Source of the DNA: Solilutibacter tolerans
GTDB taxonomy: Bacteria > Pseudomonadota > Gammaproteobacteria > Xanthomonadales > Xanthomonadaceae
Direction: 5' to 3'
DNA length: 64,000 bases
Assembly: GCF_900155935.1 (NCBI RefSeq)
Contig: NZ_FTLW01000005.1
Coordinates: forward strand, 124,001 to 188,000
The stretch's first letter is position 1. Each line of letters opens with the position of its first letter. The translations under genes and the position numbers were made by a program. Positions 53,527 to 63,878 of this stretch are shown in pieces. Below the pieces are notes generated by a model that searched no databases, was not told where the DNA came from, and was given only the letters and a program-made list of their open reading frames with translations.

Positions 53527-55155
53527 ATGTCGCGATACCTGCTGTATTTCGCCAGCCTTGCAGGCTTCCTCCTTGCCCTGATGATGGTGGCCACTGGCCA
53601 TCGTGATTGGCTGTGGTTGTTGGCCGTGGCTGGCGCGCTGTCCGCACTGGGCACATGGGACGTGTTGCAGAAAAAAACCACGCTGCGGCGCAATTACCCC
53701 ATCCTGGCCCACTTCCGCTACGGACTGGAATCGGTGGGGCCGGAGATTCGCCAGTACTTCATCGAGCGCGACACCGAGGAAGTGCCGTATTCGCGCGAGC
53801 AACGCACCTTGGTCTATCAACGTGCGAAATCGGTCAGTGACGTCGTGCCTTTCGGCAGCGAGCTGAATATCTATGGCGACCGCTACGAATGGATCAACCA
53901 CTCGATCACGCCGGCACCGCATCGCGACGAAAGCTATCGCATCGTCATCGGGCCAGATTGTGCGCAGCCTTTTGATGCCAGTGTCTTTAACATTTCGGCG
54001 ATGAGCTTCGGCTCCCTATCGGCGAACGCGATACGTGCACTCAATTGGGGTGCGAAACGCGGCGGCTTCTCGCATGACACCGGCGAAGGTTCGATATCGC
54101 AGTATCACCGTGAATATGGCGGCGATTTGGTGTGGGAAATCGGCTCCGGATACTTCGGCTGTCGTAATGACGATGGCAGCTTCAACGAAGAACGCTTCGC
54201 CCAGAACGCATCCGACCCGCAAGTGAAGATGGTCGAGTTGAAGTTGTCGCAGGGTGCCAAGCCCGGCCATGGCGGGATGTTGCCTGCAGCCAAGGTCACG
54301 CAGGAAATCAGTGAAGCGCGTGGCGTGCCCATGGGTCAGGACTGTATTTCTCCGGCACGCCATTCGGTGTTTAACACGCCGGTGGAGCTTTTGCAGTTCA
54401 TCTCGAAAATGCGTGAACTCTCCGGCGGCAAGCCTGCCGGCTTCAAGCTGGCCATCGGTCATCCATGGGAGTGGTTTGGTATCGCTAAGGCCATGCAGGA
54501 AACCGGCCTGCTGCCGGATTTCATCGTGGTTGATGGGGCGGAGGGTGGCACGGGTGCGGCGCCTTCGGAGTTCATCAATCATGTCGGCGTGCCGATGCAT
54601 GAGGGTCTGCAGCTGGTGCACAACACCTTGGTTGGGCTTGGTCTGCGCGAAAAAATCCGCTTGGGGGCCGCGGGCAAAATCGTCAGTGCGTTCGACATCG
54701 CCCGAACCATGGCGCTTGGTGCTGACTGGTGCAATGCTGCGCGTGGCTTCATGTTCTCGCTGGGCTGCATCCAGGCGCAGAGCTGTCATAACGATCATTG
54801 CCCGACCGGCATTGCGACGCAGAACCCGGATCGTTGGCGCAAGCTGGATATCGAAGACAAGGCGGGACGCGTGCAGGCCTTCCATGCCAACACGCTAAAG
54901 GCGCTGCACGATCTCCTCTGTGCGGCAGGGCTTCAGCATCCGCAAGAGCTGGGCCCTGAGCACATCATTCGACGGGTATCGCCGACCGAGATTCGCTCGT
55001 ATAACGCCCTGTTTGCGCGACTACGCCCGGGCCAACTGCTGGAGGGTGGACCGTACCCGCACGCTGTCTTCACCGAATATTGGCCAGCTGCGCGCAGTGA
55101 TAGCTTCGCACCGCCGCCGATGGTGGCGGCCATGCGACTCAGTAAAGCCTACTAA
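53527..55155 (+). CDS. FMN-binding glutamate-synthase-like protein, membrane-anchored
   Basis: 542 aa. Two N-terminal hydrophobic helices (about residues 4-22 and 27-43) precede a glutamate synthase central/FMN barrel (about 95-480): NISAMSFGSLSANAI near 159, AKPGHGGMLPAAKV near 246, VDGAEGGTGAAP near 338 and the CIQAQSCHNDHCPTGIAT cysteine cluster near 417-434. It lacks glutaminase and NADPH modules, so it is not a complete glutamate synthase. Stand-alone members of this type are common but their reaction is unproven. Confidence 0.87.
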   Translation: MSRYLLYFASLAGFLLALMMVATGHRDWLWLLAVAGALSALGTWDVLQKKTTLRRNYPILAHFRYGLESVGPEIRQYFIERDTEEVPYSREQRTLVYQRAKSVSDVVPFGSELNIYGDRYEWINHSITPAPHRDESYRIVIGPDCAQPFDASVFNISAMSFGSLSANAIRALNWGAKRGGFSHDTGEGSISQYHREYGGDLVWEIGSGYFGCRNDDGSFNEERFAQNASDPQVKMVELKLSQGAKPGHGGMLPAAKVTQEISEARGVPMGQDCISPARHSVFNTPVELLQFISKMRELSGGKPAGFKLAIGHPWEWFGIAKAMQETGLLPDFIVVDGAEGGTGAAPSEFINHVGVPMHEGLQLVHNTLVGLGLREKIRLGAAGKIVSAFDIARTMALGADWCNAARGFMFSLGCIQAQSCHNDHCPTGIATQNPDRWRKLDIEDKAGRVQAFHANTLKALHDLLCAAGLQHPQELGPEHIIRRVSPTEIRSYNALFARLRPGQLLEGGPYPHAVFTEYWPAARSDSFAPPPMVAAMRLSKAY

Positions 55156-55171
55156 TTCAGAAAGATCTGGC

Positions 55172-55513
55172 TCAAAGCAGCGCCAGCACGCGCTCGGGCG
55201 GGCGGCCAATTACCGCACGGTCACCGTGCTCGAAAATGGGACGCTCGATCAAGATCGGGTGTGTGACCATCGCGTTGATGAGTGCATCGTCACTGAGTGA
55301 AGCATCATCCAGCCCCAGCTCTGCGTAAGCGGGCTCGCCGGTGCGCAGCAGTGCGCGCGGAGCTAGTCCCAGCTTGTCGATCAATCTGCGCAAGGTGGCC
55401 GCATCAGGGGGGGTATCGATGTAGGCGATGAGCTCTGGCGCGTGGCCGCGTTCGCGCAGCAATTCCAGCGCCTGCCGCGATTTTGAGCATCGGGGGTTGT
55501 GGTAGTAGCGCAT
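55172..55513 (-). CDS. arsC: ArsC-type arsenate reductase (glutaredoxin-coupled family)
   Basis: 113 aa thioredoxin-fold protein. The catalytic Cys is in YHNPRCSKSRQAL near residues 4-15, and the arginines around IERPI near 95 complete the ArsC site. The ATG has CAGGAGAG upstream; an upstream in-frame extension runs through tRNA-Val and is not credible. No other ars gene is nearby, so a YfgD/ArsC-like redox role is possible. Confidence 0.88.
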   Translation of the reverse strand: MRYYHNPRCSKSRQALELLRERGHAPELIAYIDTPPDAATLRRLIDKLGLAPRALLRTGEPAYAELGLDDASLSDDALINAMVTHPILIERPIFEHGDRAVIGRPPERVLALL

Positions 55514-55556
55514 CGGACTCTCCTGCATGAGTGGCGGTGGGCATCTGTCGCGCACG

Positions 55557-55583
55557 AAAAAGCCGGCGCGCGGCCGGCTTTTT
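55557..55583 (-). terminator. Terminator between tRNA-Val and arsC (bidirectional shape)
   Basis: Long stem (AAAAAGCCGG with CCGGCTTTTT) with A/T runs on both sides. Confidence 0.85.
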
Positions 55584-55590
55584 GCGAATC

Positions 55591-55665
55591 TGGTGGGCGG
55601 TGCAGGGATCGAACCTGCGACATCCACCGTGTGAAGGTGGCGCTCTACCGCTGAGCTAACCGCCC
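55591..55665 (-). tRNA. tRNA-Val (anticodon CAC)
   Basis: 75-base cloverleaf on the reverse strand with encoded CCA. GGGCGGT acceptor, anticodon loop TTCACAC closed by CCACC/GGTGG, T arm GGTTCGATCC. Confidence 0.96.
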
Positions 55666-55678
55666 GGAAGAGGCGCAA

Positions 55679-55707
55679 ATTATAGGCAGCTGTCCGGTTT
55701 TTGCCAA
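55679..55707 (-). promoter_or_regulatory. Promoter of tRNA-Val
   Basis: Read leftward: TTGGCA, 17-bp spacer, TATAAT, placed 13 bases upstream of the tRNA. Perfect -10 and spacing. Confidence 0.85.
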
Positions 55708-55717
55708 GCCTGCCGAT

Positions 55718-56002
55718 TCAATCGGCGGGCCCCAGCTTTTCGGCCAGGACGCGGCGGATCTCGGCCTCGATCGGGCCCTTCATCGCCGCCAACAGGAACC
55801 CGAGCTTGGCGGTGACATGGACGTCCTTGTCATCCAGTGCGATGCGTCCTTGCACGCCGCTGCGTTCGAAATCGAGCGCATCATCCACCCACCGGTAATC
55901 CACGCCGAATTTCTCCGACAACTTGCGCGCGATTTGATCGACGGCGTCGCGGGTCTGTTGCAAGCCAAGGCGATTGGGATGGCGGATATCAATGTCGGAC
56001 AT
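55718..56002 (-). CDS. Polyhydroxyalkanoate-system (PHA granule region) small protein
   Basis: 94 aa starting MSDIDIRHPN, with the family's first strand, then LGFLLAAMKGPIEAEIRRVL near residues 68-87. These proteins are annotated as PHA granule associated or regulatory; no PHA synthase gene is near, so a different role is possible. A start three codons upstream is an alternative. Divergent from the FHA-like gene. Confidence 0.8.
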   Translation of the reverse strand: MSDIDIRHPNRLGLQQTRDAVDQIARKLSEKFGVDYRWVDDALDFERSGVQGRIALDDKDVHVTAKLGFLLAAMKGPIEAEIRRVLAEKLGPAD

Positions 56003-56081
56003 GGGGTTCATTCGAAAATCGGGAGGCGCGATTGTGCCAGTGATTCCGTGAACACCGTCGCATGTGCAAGAATCGCCATCC

Positions 56082-56873
56082 GTGAATACCGTGCCCAGCC
56101 AACAACCGATCCTGCGTTTTCCAGGGCATGAGCACCCGGATCTGCCTTTGCAGCCGGGCATGAATGGCCTGTGTCGCGATCCCGACCTTGAGCGCGGGCT
56201 GATGCTCACACCGGGTGGCGGCAGTTCGCTCATTGAATTCTGCAGCGATGCACGCGGTCTTTGGCTGCATGTCGCCGAAGGCGTGCGCGGCGTCCACGTG
56301 AACGGTCGCCCGGTGCAAAGTCTGTCGCATCTGCATGTTGGCGACACCATCCATTTTGAAGGGGTGGAGATGCAGCTGGCCGACCCGCAGCCACGCGTGG
56401 CGCAGCCGGCGAATGAGGGCGAGCCGCGGCCTGCGCGCTTGTTGCTACGCGGGCATGGTGGCAGCGTGCACGGCCTCTCGGTCGCGTTGGAGAAGCCGCT
56501 GCGCATGGGCGGCGATGGCGGGTTGCGCATCGAAGGCGTCACGCACAGCATCGGCGAATTGGTCCCGATGGGCGAAAACGCCGTGCACCTGCGCCTGCAC
56601 AAGGACGCCGGAGATTGCCGGCTCAATGGCTGGCCGGCGGTCGATACCTGGCTTGAGTCTGGCGACCAGCTATTGCTGGCACCGGGCTGCCGATACCTGG
56701 TGGAATCCCCGGGCTATGAGCCGGTGCAGGCACCGATTGAGCGTCCGCTGGGCGAAGCCTTGGGCCTGCCCACCAATGGCGAGGGACGCGGCTTGCGTAT
56801 GCCATGGCTGCTGATCGCTGCGATTGCCAGTGCCTTGATCCTCGCCGCGCTGCTTTGGTTCGGCGTGAAATAA
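56082..56873 (+). CDS. FHA-like membrane protein (degenerate tandem FHA)
   Basis: 263 aa from a GTG (start uncertain; GTGs six codons earlier and three codons later also fit). Residues about 10-110 resemble an FHA domain (GVHVNGRPVQSLSHLHVGD), and a second similar segment at about 130-220 (DCRLNGWPAVDTWLESGDQ). Neither shows a clear phosphothreonine site (no GR..S..H pattern). A C-terminal membrane helix (WLLIAAIASALILAALLWF) follows. Function unknown. Confidence 0.65.
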   Translation: MNTVPSQQPILRFPGHEHPDLPLQPGMNGLCRDPDLERGLMLTPGGGSSLIEFCSDARGLWLHVAEGVRGVHVNGRPVQSLSHLHVGDTIHFEGVEMQLADPQPRVAQPANEGEPRPARLLLRGHGGSVHGLSVALEKPLRMGGDGGLRIEGVTHSIGELVPMGENAVHLRLHKDAGDCRLNGWPAVDTWLESGDQLLLAPGCRYLVESPGYEPVQAPIERPLGEALGLPTNGEGRGLRMPWLLIAAIASALILAALLWFGVK

Positions 56874-56880
56874 CCTCAAA

Positions 56881-56898
56881 CAACCTCGAATCAGGTTG
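56881..56898. promoter_or_regulatory. Inverted repeat before serC
   Basis: CAACCT and AGGTTG arms with a 6-base spacer, adjacent to GATAAT (a -10-like element) about 66 bases upstream of the serC ATG. Possible operator overlapping the promoter. Confidence 0.4.
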
Positions 56899-56970
56899 AG
56901 ATAATCGGTGAAGCTTGCCTCGCGTGGCTGGCTGTGTTGCGATGCGGCATCCCCTGTTCGAATCGCCCCG

Positions 56971-58056
56971 ATGTCACATCGCATCTTCAATTTCAGTGCC
57001 GGCCCAGCCACGTTGCCGGAACCTGTCCTGCGCCAGGCGCAAGCCGAGCTGATGGATTGGCAGGGCATGGGTGCCTCTATCGCGGAAATCAGTCATCGCA
57101 GCGCACCCTTTATCGAGATGGCCGCACAAGCCGAGGCTGACCTGCGCCGGTTGTTGTCGGTGCCTGACGATTACGCCGTGCTGTTCCTGCAGGGCGGGGC
57201 GACGTTGCAGCAAGCCCTCATCCCCCTCAACCTGGCTGCCCCGGGACAGGTCGCGGACTATCTGATCACTGGCCACTGGGGTCAAACCGCGCTCAAGCAG
57301 GCACGCCCTTACGTGGATGCGCGCGTCGTGGCGAGTGGCGAGGCCAACGGCTACCGAGGCGTGCCACCGCGTGCTGATTGGTGTTTGTCGGGGGATGCGG
57401 CTTATCTGCATGTCACGGCCAACGAAACCATCCATGGCGTCGAGCTGCGTGATCGGATCGAAGCGGATGTGCCGGTATTTGCCGATTTCAGTTCTAGCAT
57501 CGCGTCCGAACCCATCGATGTCAGTGATTACGGTCTGATTTACGCGGGTGCGCAGAAAAACCTTGGGCCATCCGGTATCACCGTGGTGATCGTCCGGCGC
57601 GATTTATTGAATCGTGCAGGCCAGCCGCGCGCCGACATCCTCACCTATGCCTCGCACATGGCGCGGGATTCGATGCTCAACACGCCGCCAACCTTCAACT
57701 GGTATCTGTTGGGTCTGTGCCTGCGTTGGATGTTGGACGAAGGTGGTGTCGAAGCGTTCGGTCATCGCAACGCCTCGCGCGCAGCCCGCTTGTACGCCGC
57801 CATCGACGGTAGCGAGGGCTTCTACCGCAACGAAGTGGCACCTGCCGTTCGCTCCCGAATGAATGTGCCGTTCTTCCTGCGCGATGCCACGCTGGATGCC
57901 GAGTTTCTGCGTCAGGCAGGCGAGCGCGGCTTGATGGGCCTGAAAGGGCATAAAGTCGTCGGCGGCATGCGTGCCTCGCTCTACAACGCTTTGCCGGATG
58001 CAGCGGTCAGGGCGCTTATCGATTTCATGCAGGAGTTTGCACAGCGTCATGGCTGA
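56971..58056 (+). CDS. serC: Phosphoserine aminotransferase
   Basis: 361 aa PLP enzyme of serine and pyridoxine biosynthesis. [11 protein letters not shown] at the N-terminus, GGATLQQ near 76 (PLP phosphate) and the Schiff-base Lys in [11 protein letters not shown] near 197. Overlaps pheA by eight bases. Confidence 0.95.
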   Translation: MSHRIFNFSAGPATLPEPVLRQAQAELMDWQGMGASIAEISHRSAPFIEMAAQAEADLRRLLSVPDDYAVLFLQGGATLQQALIPLNLAAPGQVADYLITGHWGQTALKQARPYVDARVVASGEANGYRGVPPRADWCLSGDAAYLHVTANETIHGVELRDRIEADVPVFADFSSSIASEPIDVSDYGLIYAGAQKNLGPSGITVVIVRRDLLNRAGQPRADILTYASHMARDSMLNTPPTFNWYLLGLCLRWMLDEGGVEAFGHRNASRAARLYAAIDGSEGFYRNEVAPAVRSRMNVPFFLRDATLDAEFLRQAGERGLMGLKGHKVVGGMRASLYNALPDAAVRALIDFMQEFAQRHG

Positions 58057-59236
58057 GAAGAAACCCGCCCGCAAAGTGGCGAAGAAAGCGGCGGTCAAAA
58101 AGCCCGGCGCAGCAAACGGCGCGGCGAAGAAAGCCGCTGCACCGGCCAAGACAAAGTCGAGTGTCGATCTTGCCGCCGTGCGCACCGAGATCGACGGCAT
58201 CGATCGGCAGATAGAGGCATTGATTTCAGAGCGTGCACGTTGGGCGCAGCAAGTGGGACGCGCCAAGGGCAAGTTGGCCGCAGCAGTCGATTACTATCGC
58301 CCCGAACGCGAGGCGCAAGTACTGCGCCAGGTGGTGGACCGCAACGATGGACCGCTGGCCAATGAGGTGCTGGTACGCCTGTTCCGCGAAATCATGTCAG
58401 CCTGTCTCGCCCAACAAGAGCCGCTGCGTATCGGCTTCCTTGGACCCGAGGGCACGTTCTCGCAACAGGCGGTGTACAAGCACTTCGGCCATTCGGCCAA
58501 GGCATTGCCGTTGGCGAGTGTCGAGGAAGTGTTCGATGAAGTCGCTGCAGGCCATGCAGATTTTGGCGTAGTGCCGGTGGAAAATTCGGGGCAGGGAACC
58601 ATCCAGTCCACCTTGGACATGTTCCTGTCGTCACCGCTGATGATCTGCGGTGAAGTGGAGTTGCGCGTGCATCAGTACCTGATGTCGCGCACCGGCAACA
58701 TCGAAGACGTCGAGCGTGTGTATTCGCATGCCTTGTCGTTGGCGCAGTGTCGCAGCTGGTTGCGTCAGCATCTTGCTGGTGCCGAGAAACAGGCCGTGGT
58801 CAGCAATGCCGAAGCCGCACGCCGCGCGCGCAATGCCGATGATGCGGCGGCGATCGCCGGCAAGAACGCCGGTCATGTATATGGCTTGAAGGTGATTGCC
58901 GGGCCGATCGAGGACCGTCCCGACAACACCACGCGATTCCTTGTGATTGGCCGTGAATTGTTCCCGCCCTCTGGTCACGATCGCACCTCGCTCCTGGTGA
59001 CCGTGCAGGACCAACCCGGCGCTCTCTACAAGGTGCTTGAGCCGCTCGCACGTCACGGCGTCAGCATGAACCGCATTGAGTCGCGCCCCGCTCATGGCCG
59101 ATTGTGGGAGTACGCGTTCTTCATCGATGTCGAAGGACATGCCGAAGAAGCGCCACTGTCCGCGGCCTTGGCGGAAATGCAGGCGAGTGGCCAGAAAGTA
59201 CGTCTGTTGGGTGCATATCCGGTAGCGATTCCGTGA
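58049..59236 (+). CDS. pheA: Bifunctional chorismate mutase/prephenate dehydratase
   Basis: 395 aa P-protein of phenylalanine synthesis. An unusual Lys/Ala/Pro-rich tail (residues 2-37, repeated AKKAA-type units) precedes the chorismate mutase (about 40-125), the prephenate dehydratase (about 132-310; [27 protein letters not shown]) and the ACT domain (about 320-390; [25 protein letters not shown]), where phenylalanine feedback acts. Overlaps serC and hisC. Confidence 0.95.
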   Translation: MAEKKPARKVAKKAAVKKPGAANGAAKKAAAPAKTKSSVDLAAVRTEIDGIDRQIEALISERARWAQQVGRAKGKLAAAVDYYRPEREAQVLRQVVDRNDGPLANEVLVRLFREIMSACLAQQEPLRIGFLGPEGTFSQQAVYKHFGHSAKALPLASVEEVFDEVAAGHADFGVVPVENSGQGTIQSTLDMFLSSPLMICGEVELRVHQYLMSRTGNIEDVERVYSHALSLAQCRSWLRQHLAGAEKQAVVSNAEAARRARNADDAAAIAGKNAGHVYGLKVIAGPIEDRPDNTTRFLVIGRELFPPSGHDRTSLLVTVQDQPGALYKVLEPLARHGVSMNRIESRPAHGRLWEYAFFIDVEGHAEEAPLSAALAEMQASGQKVRLLGAYPVAIP

Positions 59237-60366
59237 GCCAAGTCGTCGATTTCAATGCGCTGGCGAAATCAGGCATTCAACGCTTGCGCGCGTATGACCC
59301 GGGGCACGATTTGGTTGCCCTGCGTCGCGAAGCCGTGGATGGGCTTACCGAGCTTGGCTCGAACGAAAACAGCCATGGCCCGTCGCCCAAGGCGATAGCA
59401 GCTGCTCGTTCGGCATTGGACGAAGTGTTCCGCTATCCAGACCCGCTGGGTGGTGATTTGAAGCGTGCGTTGGCCAAGAAGCACGGCGTGACGACATCGC
59501 AAATATTGCTCGGCAATGGGTCGCATGAATTGTTGATGCAATTCGCGCAAGTATTCGCCGGGTCTGGTGATGAAGTCGTGGTATCTCGCCATGGTTTCGC
59601 TGTATACGCATTGGCGGTGCAGGCAGCGGGTGCCAAGCTTGTATTGAGCGAGAGTCTTCCGCCCGATGCCGCGATGCCGCTAGGGCACGACCTCGACGCG
59701 ATGGCGAATGCGATCACGGCCCGCACCAAGTTGGTGTACCTCGCCAACCCCAACAACCCGACGGGCACATGGTTTGATGCTGATGCCTTTGATGTATTCA
59801 TCAAGCGAGTACCGGCGAACGTGATCGTCATCGTCGATGAGGCCTATGCGGAATATGTCGATGCACCCGAGTGGCGAAGTGCCATCGATTGGTTGCCTAC
59901 GCATTCGAACCTCATCGTCACTCGCACATTCAGCAAAGCGCATGCACTGGCGGGTTTGCGCGCAGGTTATGCACTCGGGCATGCCAATGCGATGGCCGTG
60001 ATGGAGCGCGTGCGCGAGAGTTTCAACGTCAATGGCCCCGCATTGGCGGCTGCAGAGGCGTCGTTGCTGGATGAAAAGCATCTGAAATCCAATGTGGATG
60101 CCACGCGTCGTGAGCGTGATGTCCTGAGTGCGGCGCTCTCCGCGCGAGGCTGGAAAGTTTGGCCATCTCAAACCAATTTCCTGTTGGTTGAGTTCGGACC
60201 AGAGACGGCCAACATCGAACAACAGCTCTTGTCCCATGACGTCGTACTGCGTCCGATGGCAGGTTATGGTTTGCCGCATTGCCTGCGAATCACGGTCGGC
60301 AGGGCAGACGAGAATGTGCGCCTTGTCGCCGCATTGGATGCGTTGAAGGAAAAATCCCATGGCTGA
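59233..60366 (+). CDS. hisC: Histidinol-phosphate aminotransferase
   Basis: 377 aa class I/II aminotransferase. Schiff-base Lys is in RTFSKAHALAGLRAGY near residue 235, LGNGSHELL near 93 and ANPNNPTGTW near 175. The GTG start overlaps the pheA stop (GTGA). In this cluster it may also serve aromatic transamination, as HisC does in some bacteria, but that is inference. Confidence 0.92.
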   Translation: MSQVVDFNALAKSGIQRLRAYDPGHDLVALRREAVDGLTELGSNENSHGPSPKAIAAARSALDEVFRYPDPLGGDLKRALAKKHGVTTSQILLGNGSHELLMQFAQVFAGSGDEVVVSRHGFAVYALAVQAAGAKLVLSESLPPDAAMPLGHDLDAMANAITARTKLVYLANPNNPTGTWFDADAFDVFIKRVPANVIVIVDEAYAEYVDAPEWRSAIDWLPTHSNLIVTRTFSKAHALAGLRAGYALGHANAMAVMERVRESFNVNGPALAAAEASLLDEKHLKSNVDATRRERDVLSAALSARGWKVWPSQTNFLLVEFGPETANIEQQLLSHDVVLRPMAGYGLPHCLRITVGRADENVRLVAALDALKEKSHG

Positions 60367-61663
60367 CTGGATCGCACGCACGTCAGGCTCGGTGCAGGGG
60401 CGCATTCAGGTGCCGGGGGACAAATCGGTATCTCATCGCGCGATCATGCTGGCCTCGATCGCCGACGGCACGTCTCGCATCGACGGTTTTCTGGAGGGCG
60501 AAGATACGCGTGCTACAGCCCGCATCTTCAGCCAGCTGGGTGTGCGTATCGAAGCGCCTTCGGATGGGGTGCGCATCGTTCACGGCGTGGGTATCGATGG
60601 GTTGCTTGCCCCCAGCTGCGAATTGGATTGCGGCAACTCAGGGACGGCAATGCGATTGTTGTCCGGTTTGTTCGCATCGCAAACATTTGCATCGACTCTC
60701 GTGGGTGATGAGTCCTTGTCCAAGAGGCCCATGCGTCGGGTTACCGACCCCCTGTGTTCGATGGGGGCTCGCATCGATACCGAAGCAGGTGGCACGCCTC
60801 CACTGCATATCAGCCCGGCAGTGGCTTTGGTCGGTATCGACTATGACAGTCCGGTGGCAAGTGCGCAGGTCAAATCCGCCGTGTTGTTGGCGGGCTTGCG
60901 TGCACAAGGCATGACTTCGGTGACGGAGCCGCATCCCACGCGTGATTACACCGAACGCATGTTGCGCGCATTTGGCATCAACATCGATTACCGGCCAGGT
61001 TTCGCGAGTTTGAAGGGAGGACAGCGTCTGCGAGCGACGGAGGTGCAAGTGCCTGGAGATTTTTCCTCCGCGGCGTTCGCGATCACCGCAGCGACCCTAG
61101 TGCCTGGATCGCAGTTGATTATCGAGAACGTGGGTATCGATCCGCGGCGTACGGGTTTGCTTGAAGCACTGCGTTTGATGGGGGCGCACATCGACATCCA
61201 CAACGTGCGTTCGGGCCCGACGGGTGAGATCGCCACGCTCTTGATCCAGCATGCGCCGCTGCATGGCATCGACGTGCCGGTGACACTTGTGCCCGACATG
61301 ATCGATGAATTCCCCGTGCTGTTCGCCGCTGCCGCTTGCGCCGATGGCGTCACGCGCGTGCGTGGTGCAAGCGAGCTGCGTGTGAAGGAGTCCGACCGTA
61401 TCAGCGCGATGGCTAACGGGTTGCGTGCGCTCGGCATCGATGTGCACGAGACCGACGATGGCGCGGATATCGTTGGCGGCAATGCTGGTGGGGGTGATGT
61501 GGATAGCCTCGGTGATCATCGCATTGCAATGGCCTTTGCCGTGCTTGCTCAACGGGCAGGTGGTGATGTGCAAATCCGCGACATCGACAATGTGGCCACG
61601 TCTTATCCCAGCTTCGATACGCAGATGCGTGGGCTGGGCTTGGGGCTTGAAGCAGCGAACTGA
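60359..61663 (+). CDS. aroA: 5-enolpyruvylshikimate-3-phosphate synthase
   Basis: 434 aa shikimate-pathway enzyme. PGDKSVSHRA near residues 18-27, CGNSGTAMRLL near 92, SAQVKSAVLLAG near 166 and RVKESDRI near 341 are catalytic or substrate motifs. The GDKS and SAQxK forms resemble class II enzymes rather than the enteric class I type. It overlaps hisC by eight bases. Confidence 0.95.
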   Translation: MADWIARTSGSVQGRIQVPGDKSVSHRAIMLASIADGTSRIDGFLEGEDTRATARIFSQLGVRIEAPSDGVRIVHGVGIDGLLAPSCELDCGNSGTAMRLLSGLFASQTFASTLVGDESLSKRPMRRVTDPLCSMGARIDTEAGGTPPLHISPAVALVGIDYDSPVASAQVKSAVLLAGLRAQGMTSVTEPHPTRDYTERMLRAFGINIDYRPGFASLKGGQRLRATEVQVPGDFSSAAFAITAATLVPGSQLIIENVGIDPRRTGLLEALRLMGAHIDIHNVRSGPTGEIATLLIQHAPLHGIDVPVTLVPDMIDEFPVLFAAAACADGVTRVRGASELRVKESDRISAMANGLRALGIDVHETDDGADIVGGNAGGGDVDSLGDHRIAMAFAVLAQRAGGDVQIRDIDNVATSYPSFDTQMRGLGLGLEAAN

Positions 61664-61667
61664 ACGT

Positions 61668-61790
61668 TTACTGCAGCAAATTCCATAGCGCAGCCAGGAT
61701 GGCCAAGACGACGATGATCAGCATCAGCCATACCACCGGCATGGCACTCTTGCGTGGCGGATCAACGTAAGGGCGCTGCGGGCGCGTCAT
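61668..61790 (-). CDS. 40-residue single-helix membrane microprotein next to TonB
   Basis: MTRPQRPYVDPPRKSAM then a single strongly hydrophobic helix (about residues 18-38) ending NLLQ. The ATG starts two bases after the tonB stop (TGA-TC-ATG), so it is likely translated by coupling. The basic, proline-rich N-terminus suggests a cytoplasmic tail. Not recognised; convergent with aroA. Confidence 0.6.
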   Translation of the reverse strand: MTRPQRPYVDPPRKSAMPVVWLMLIIVVLAILAALWNLLQ

Positions 61791-61792
61791 GA

Positions 61793-62467
61793 TCAATCAC
61801 GCATCGAAAATTGGATCGGCACGGTGACGCGGCCGACCGTGGGCTGGCCATTGGCCATCGCGGGGCGGAAGCGCCAACGACGCACGGCTTCTATCGCGGC
61901 GCGATCCAGCTCGCGGTTGCCACTGCCGGAGGCGAGCGCGACCGATGTCGGCACACCATCAGGGCCGACATCGACTTGCACTTGCACGGTGCCTTCAATG
62001 CCGGCACGCAATGCGTTGCGCGGATAGCGCGGAGCGGGTTGGCTGGTCGGGACTGGCATGCTGCTGGCGGTGCTGCGCGTCGGTGCGGAAACTGTCGGGG
62101 CAGGTCGCGTGGGCGTGGTCGTGCTCGGCGCAGCAGGTGCCGTTGCACGGCGCGGTTGCTCGATGATCTGCGGCGACGCACGCCCCGAATCGACATCCGC
62201 CATTTCGGGCAGGCGGCTTGCATCGCCCGTTTCGCCAGCGGGTAGCGGCGCGGGCAGCGGCTCGAACACTTGCACTTGCCCGTTCTCATCAACATGGCCC
62301 GTGTTGGGGCCGGCATTGAAGAAAGGCTTCTGGCCGTCCTGGGTCATCATAAAAGTGAGGAAAATGAGCAGCCCCAGCGCCATCGCGGCGGCGACGATCC
62401 AGATCATCCGTCGCTTCGGAAATGGGGGGCGAGCGGGGCCGGTAGGCGGCGTCACGGTGCTATTCAT
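61793..62467 (-). CDS. tonB: TonB-family energy transducer
   Basis: 224 aa. A basic N-terminus, one membrane helix (about residues 21-42), a proline/threonine-rich periplasmic spacer (about 60-140) and a C-terminal TonB domain (about 143-224; PRYPRNALRAGIEGTV, RRWRFRPA). It would couple ExbB/ExbD to receptors such as the one at about 19 kb. Divergent from serS. Confidence 0.9.
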   Translation of the reverse strand: MNSTVTPPTGPARPPFPKRRMIWIVAAAMALGLLIFLTFMMTQDGQKPFFNAGPNTGHVDENGQVQVFEPLPAPLPAGETGDASRLPEMADVDSGRASPQIIEQPRRATAPAAPSTTTPTRPAPTVSAPTRSTASSMPVPTSQPAPRYPRNALRAGIEGTVQVQVDVGPDGVPTSVALASGSGNRELDRAAIEAVRRWRFRPAMANGQPTVGRVTVPIQFSMRD

Positions 62468-62512
62468 GGCGTCAGGAATGGGGGAGTTGAGATGAATTCT
62501 GGCATCCGGACC

Positions 62513-62540
62513 GTGAGCATTCTGCTAAACGCGCGATAAT
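62513..62540 (+). promoter_or_regulatory. Candidate serS promoter
   Basis: GTGAGC, a 16-bp spacer and GATAAT, with transcription starting near 62547, about 24 bases before the serS ATG. The -35 is poor. Confidence 0.35.
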
Positions 62541-62558
62541 GTGCGCTGGCCTACGTGA

Positions 62559-63860
<1,302 letters not shown>

Positions 63861-63878
63861 AGCCTCGGGGGAGGGCGG

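Noticed and set aside
55514-55678. N-terminal extension of arsC
   Set aside because: The stretch crosses the tRNA-Val gene and terminator; a good ribosome-binding site marks the shorter start.
56003-56626. Long in-frame upstream extension of the PHA-system gene
   Set aside because: It runs antisense through the FHA-like gene; family length and start favour 94 aa.
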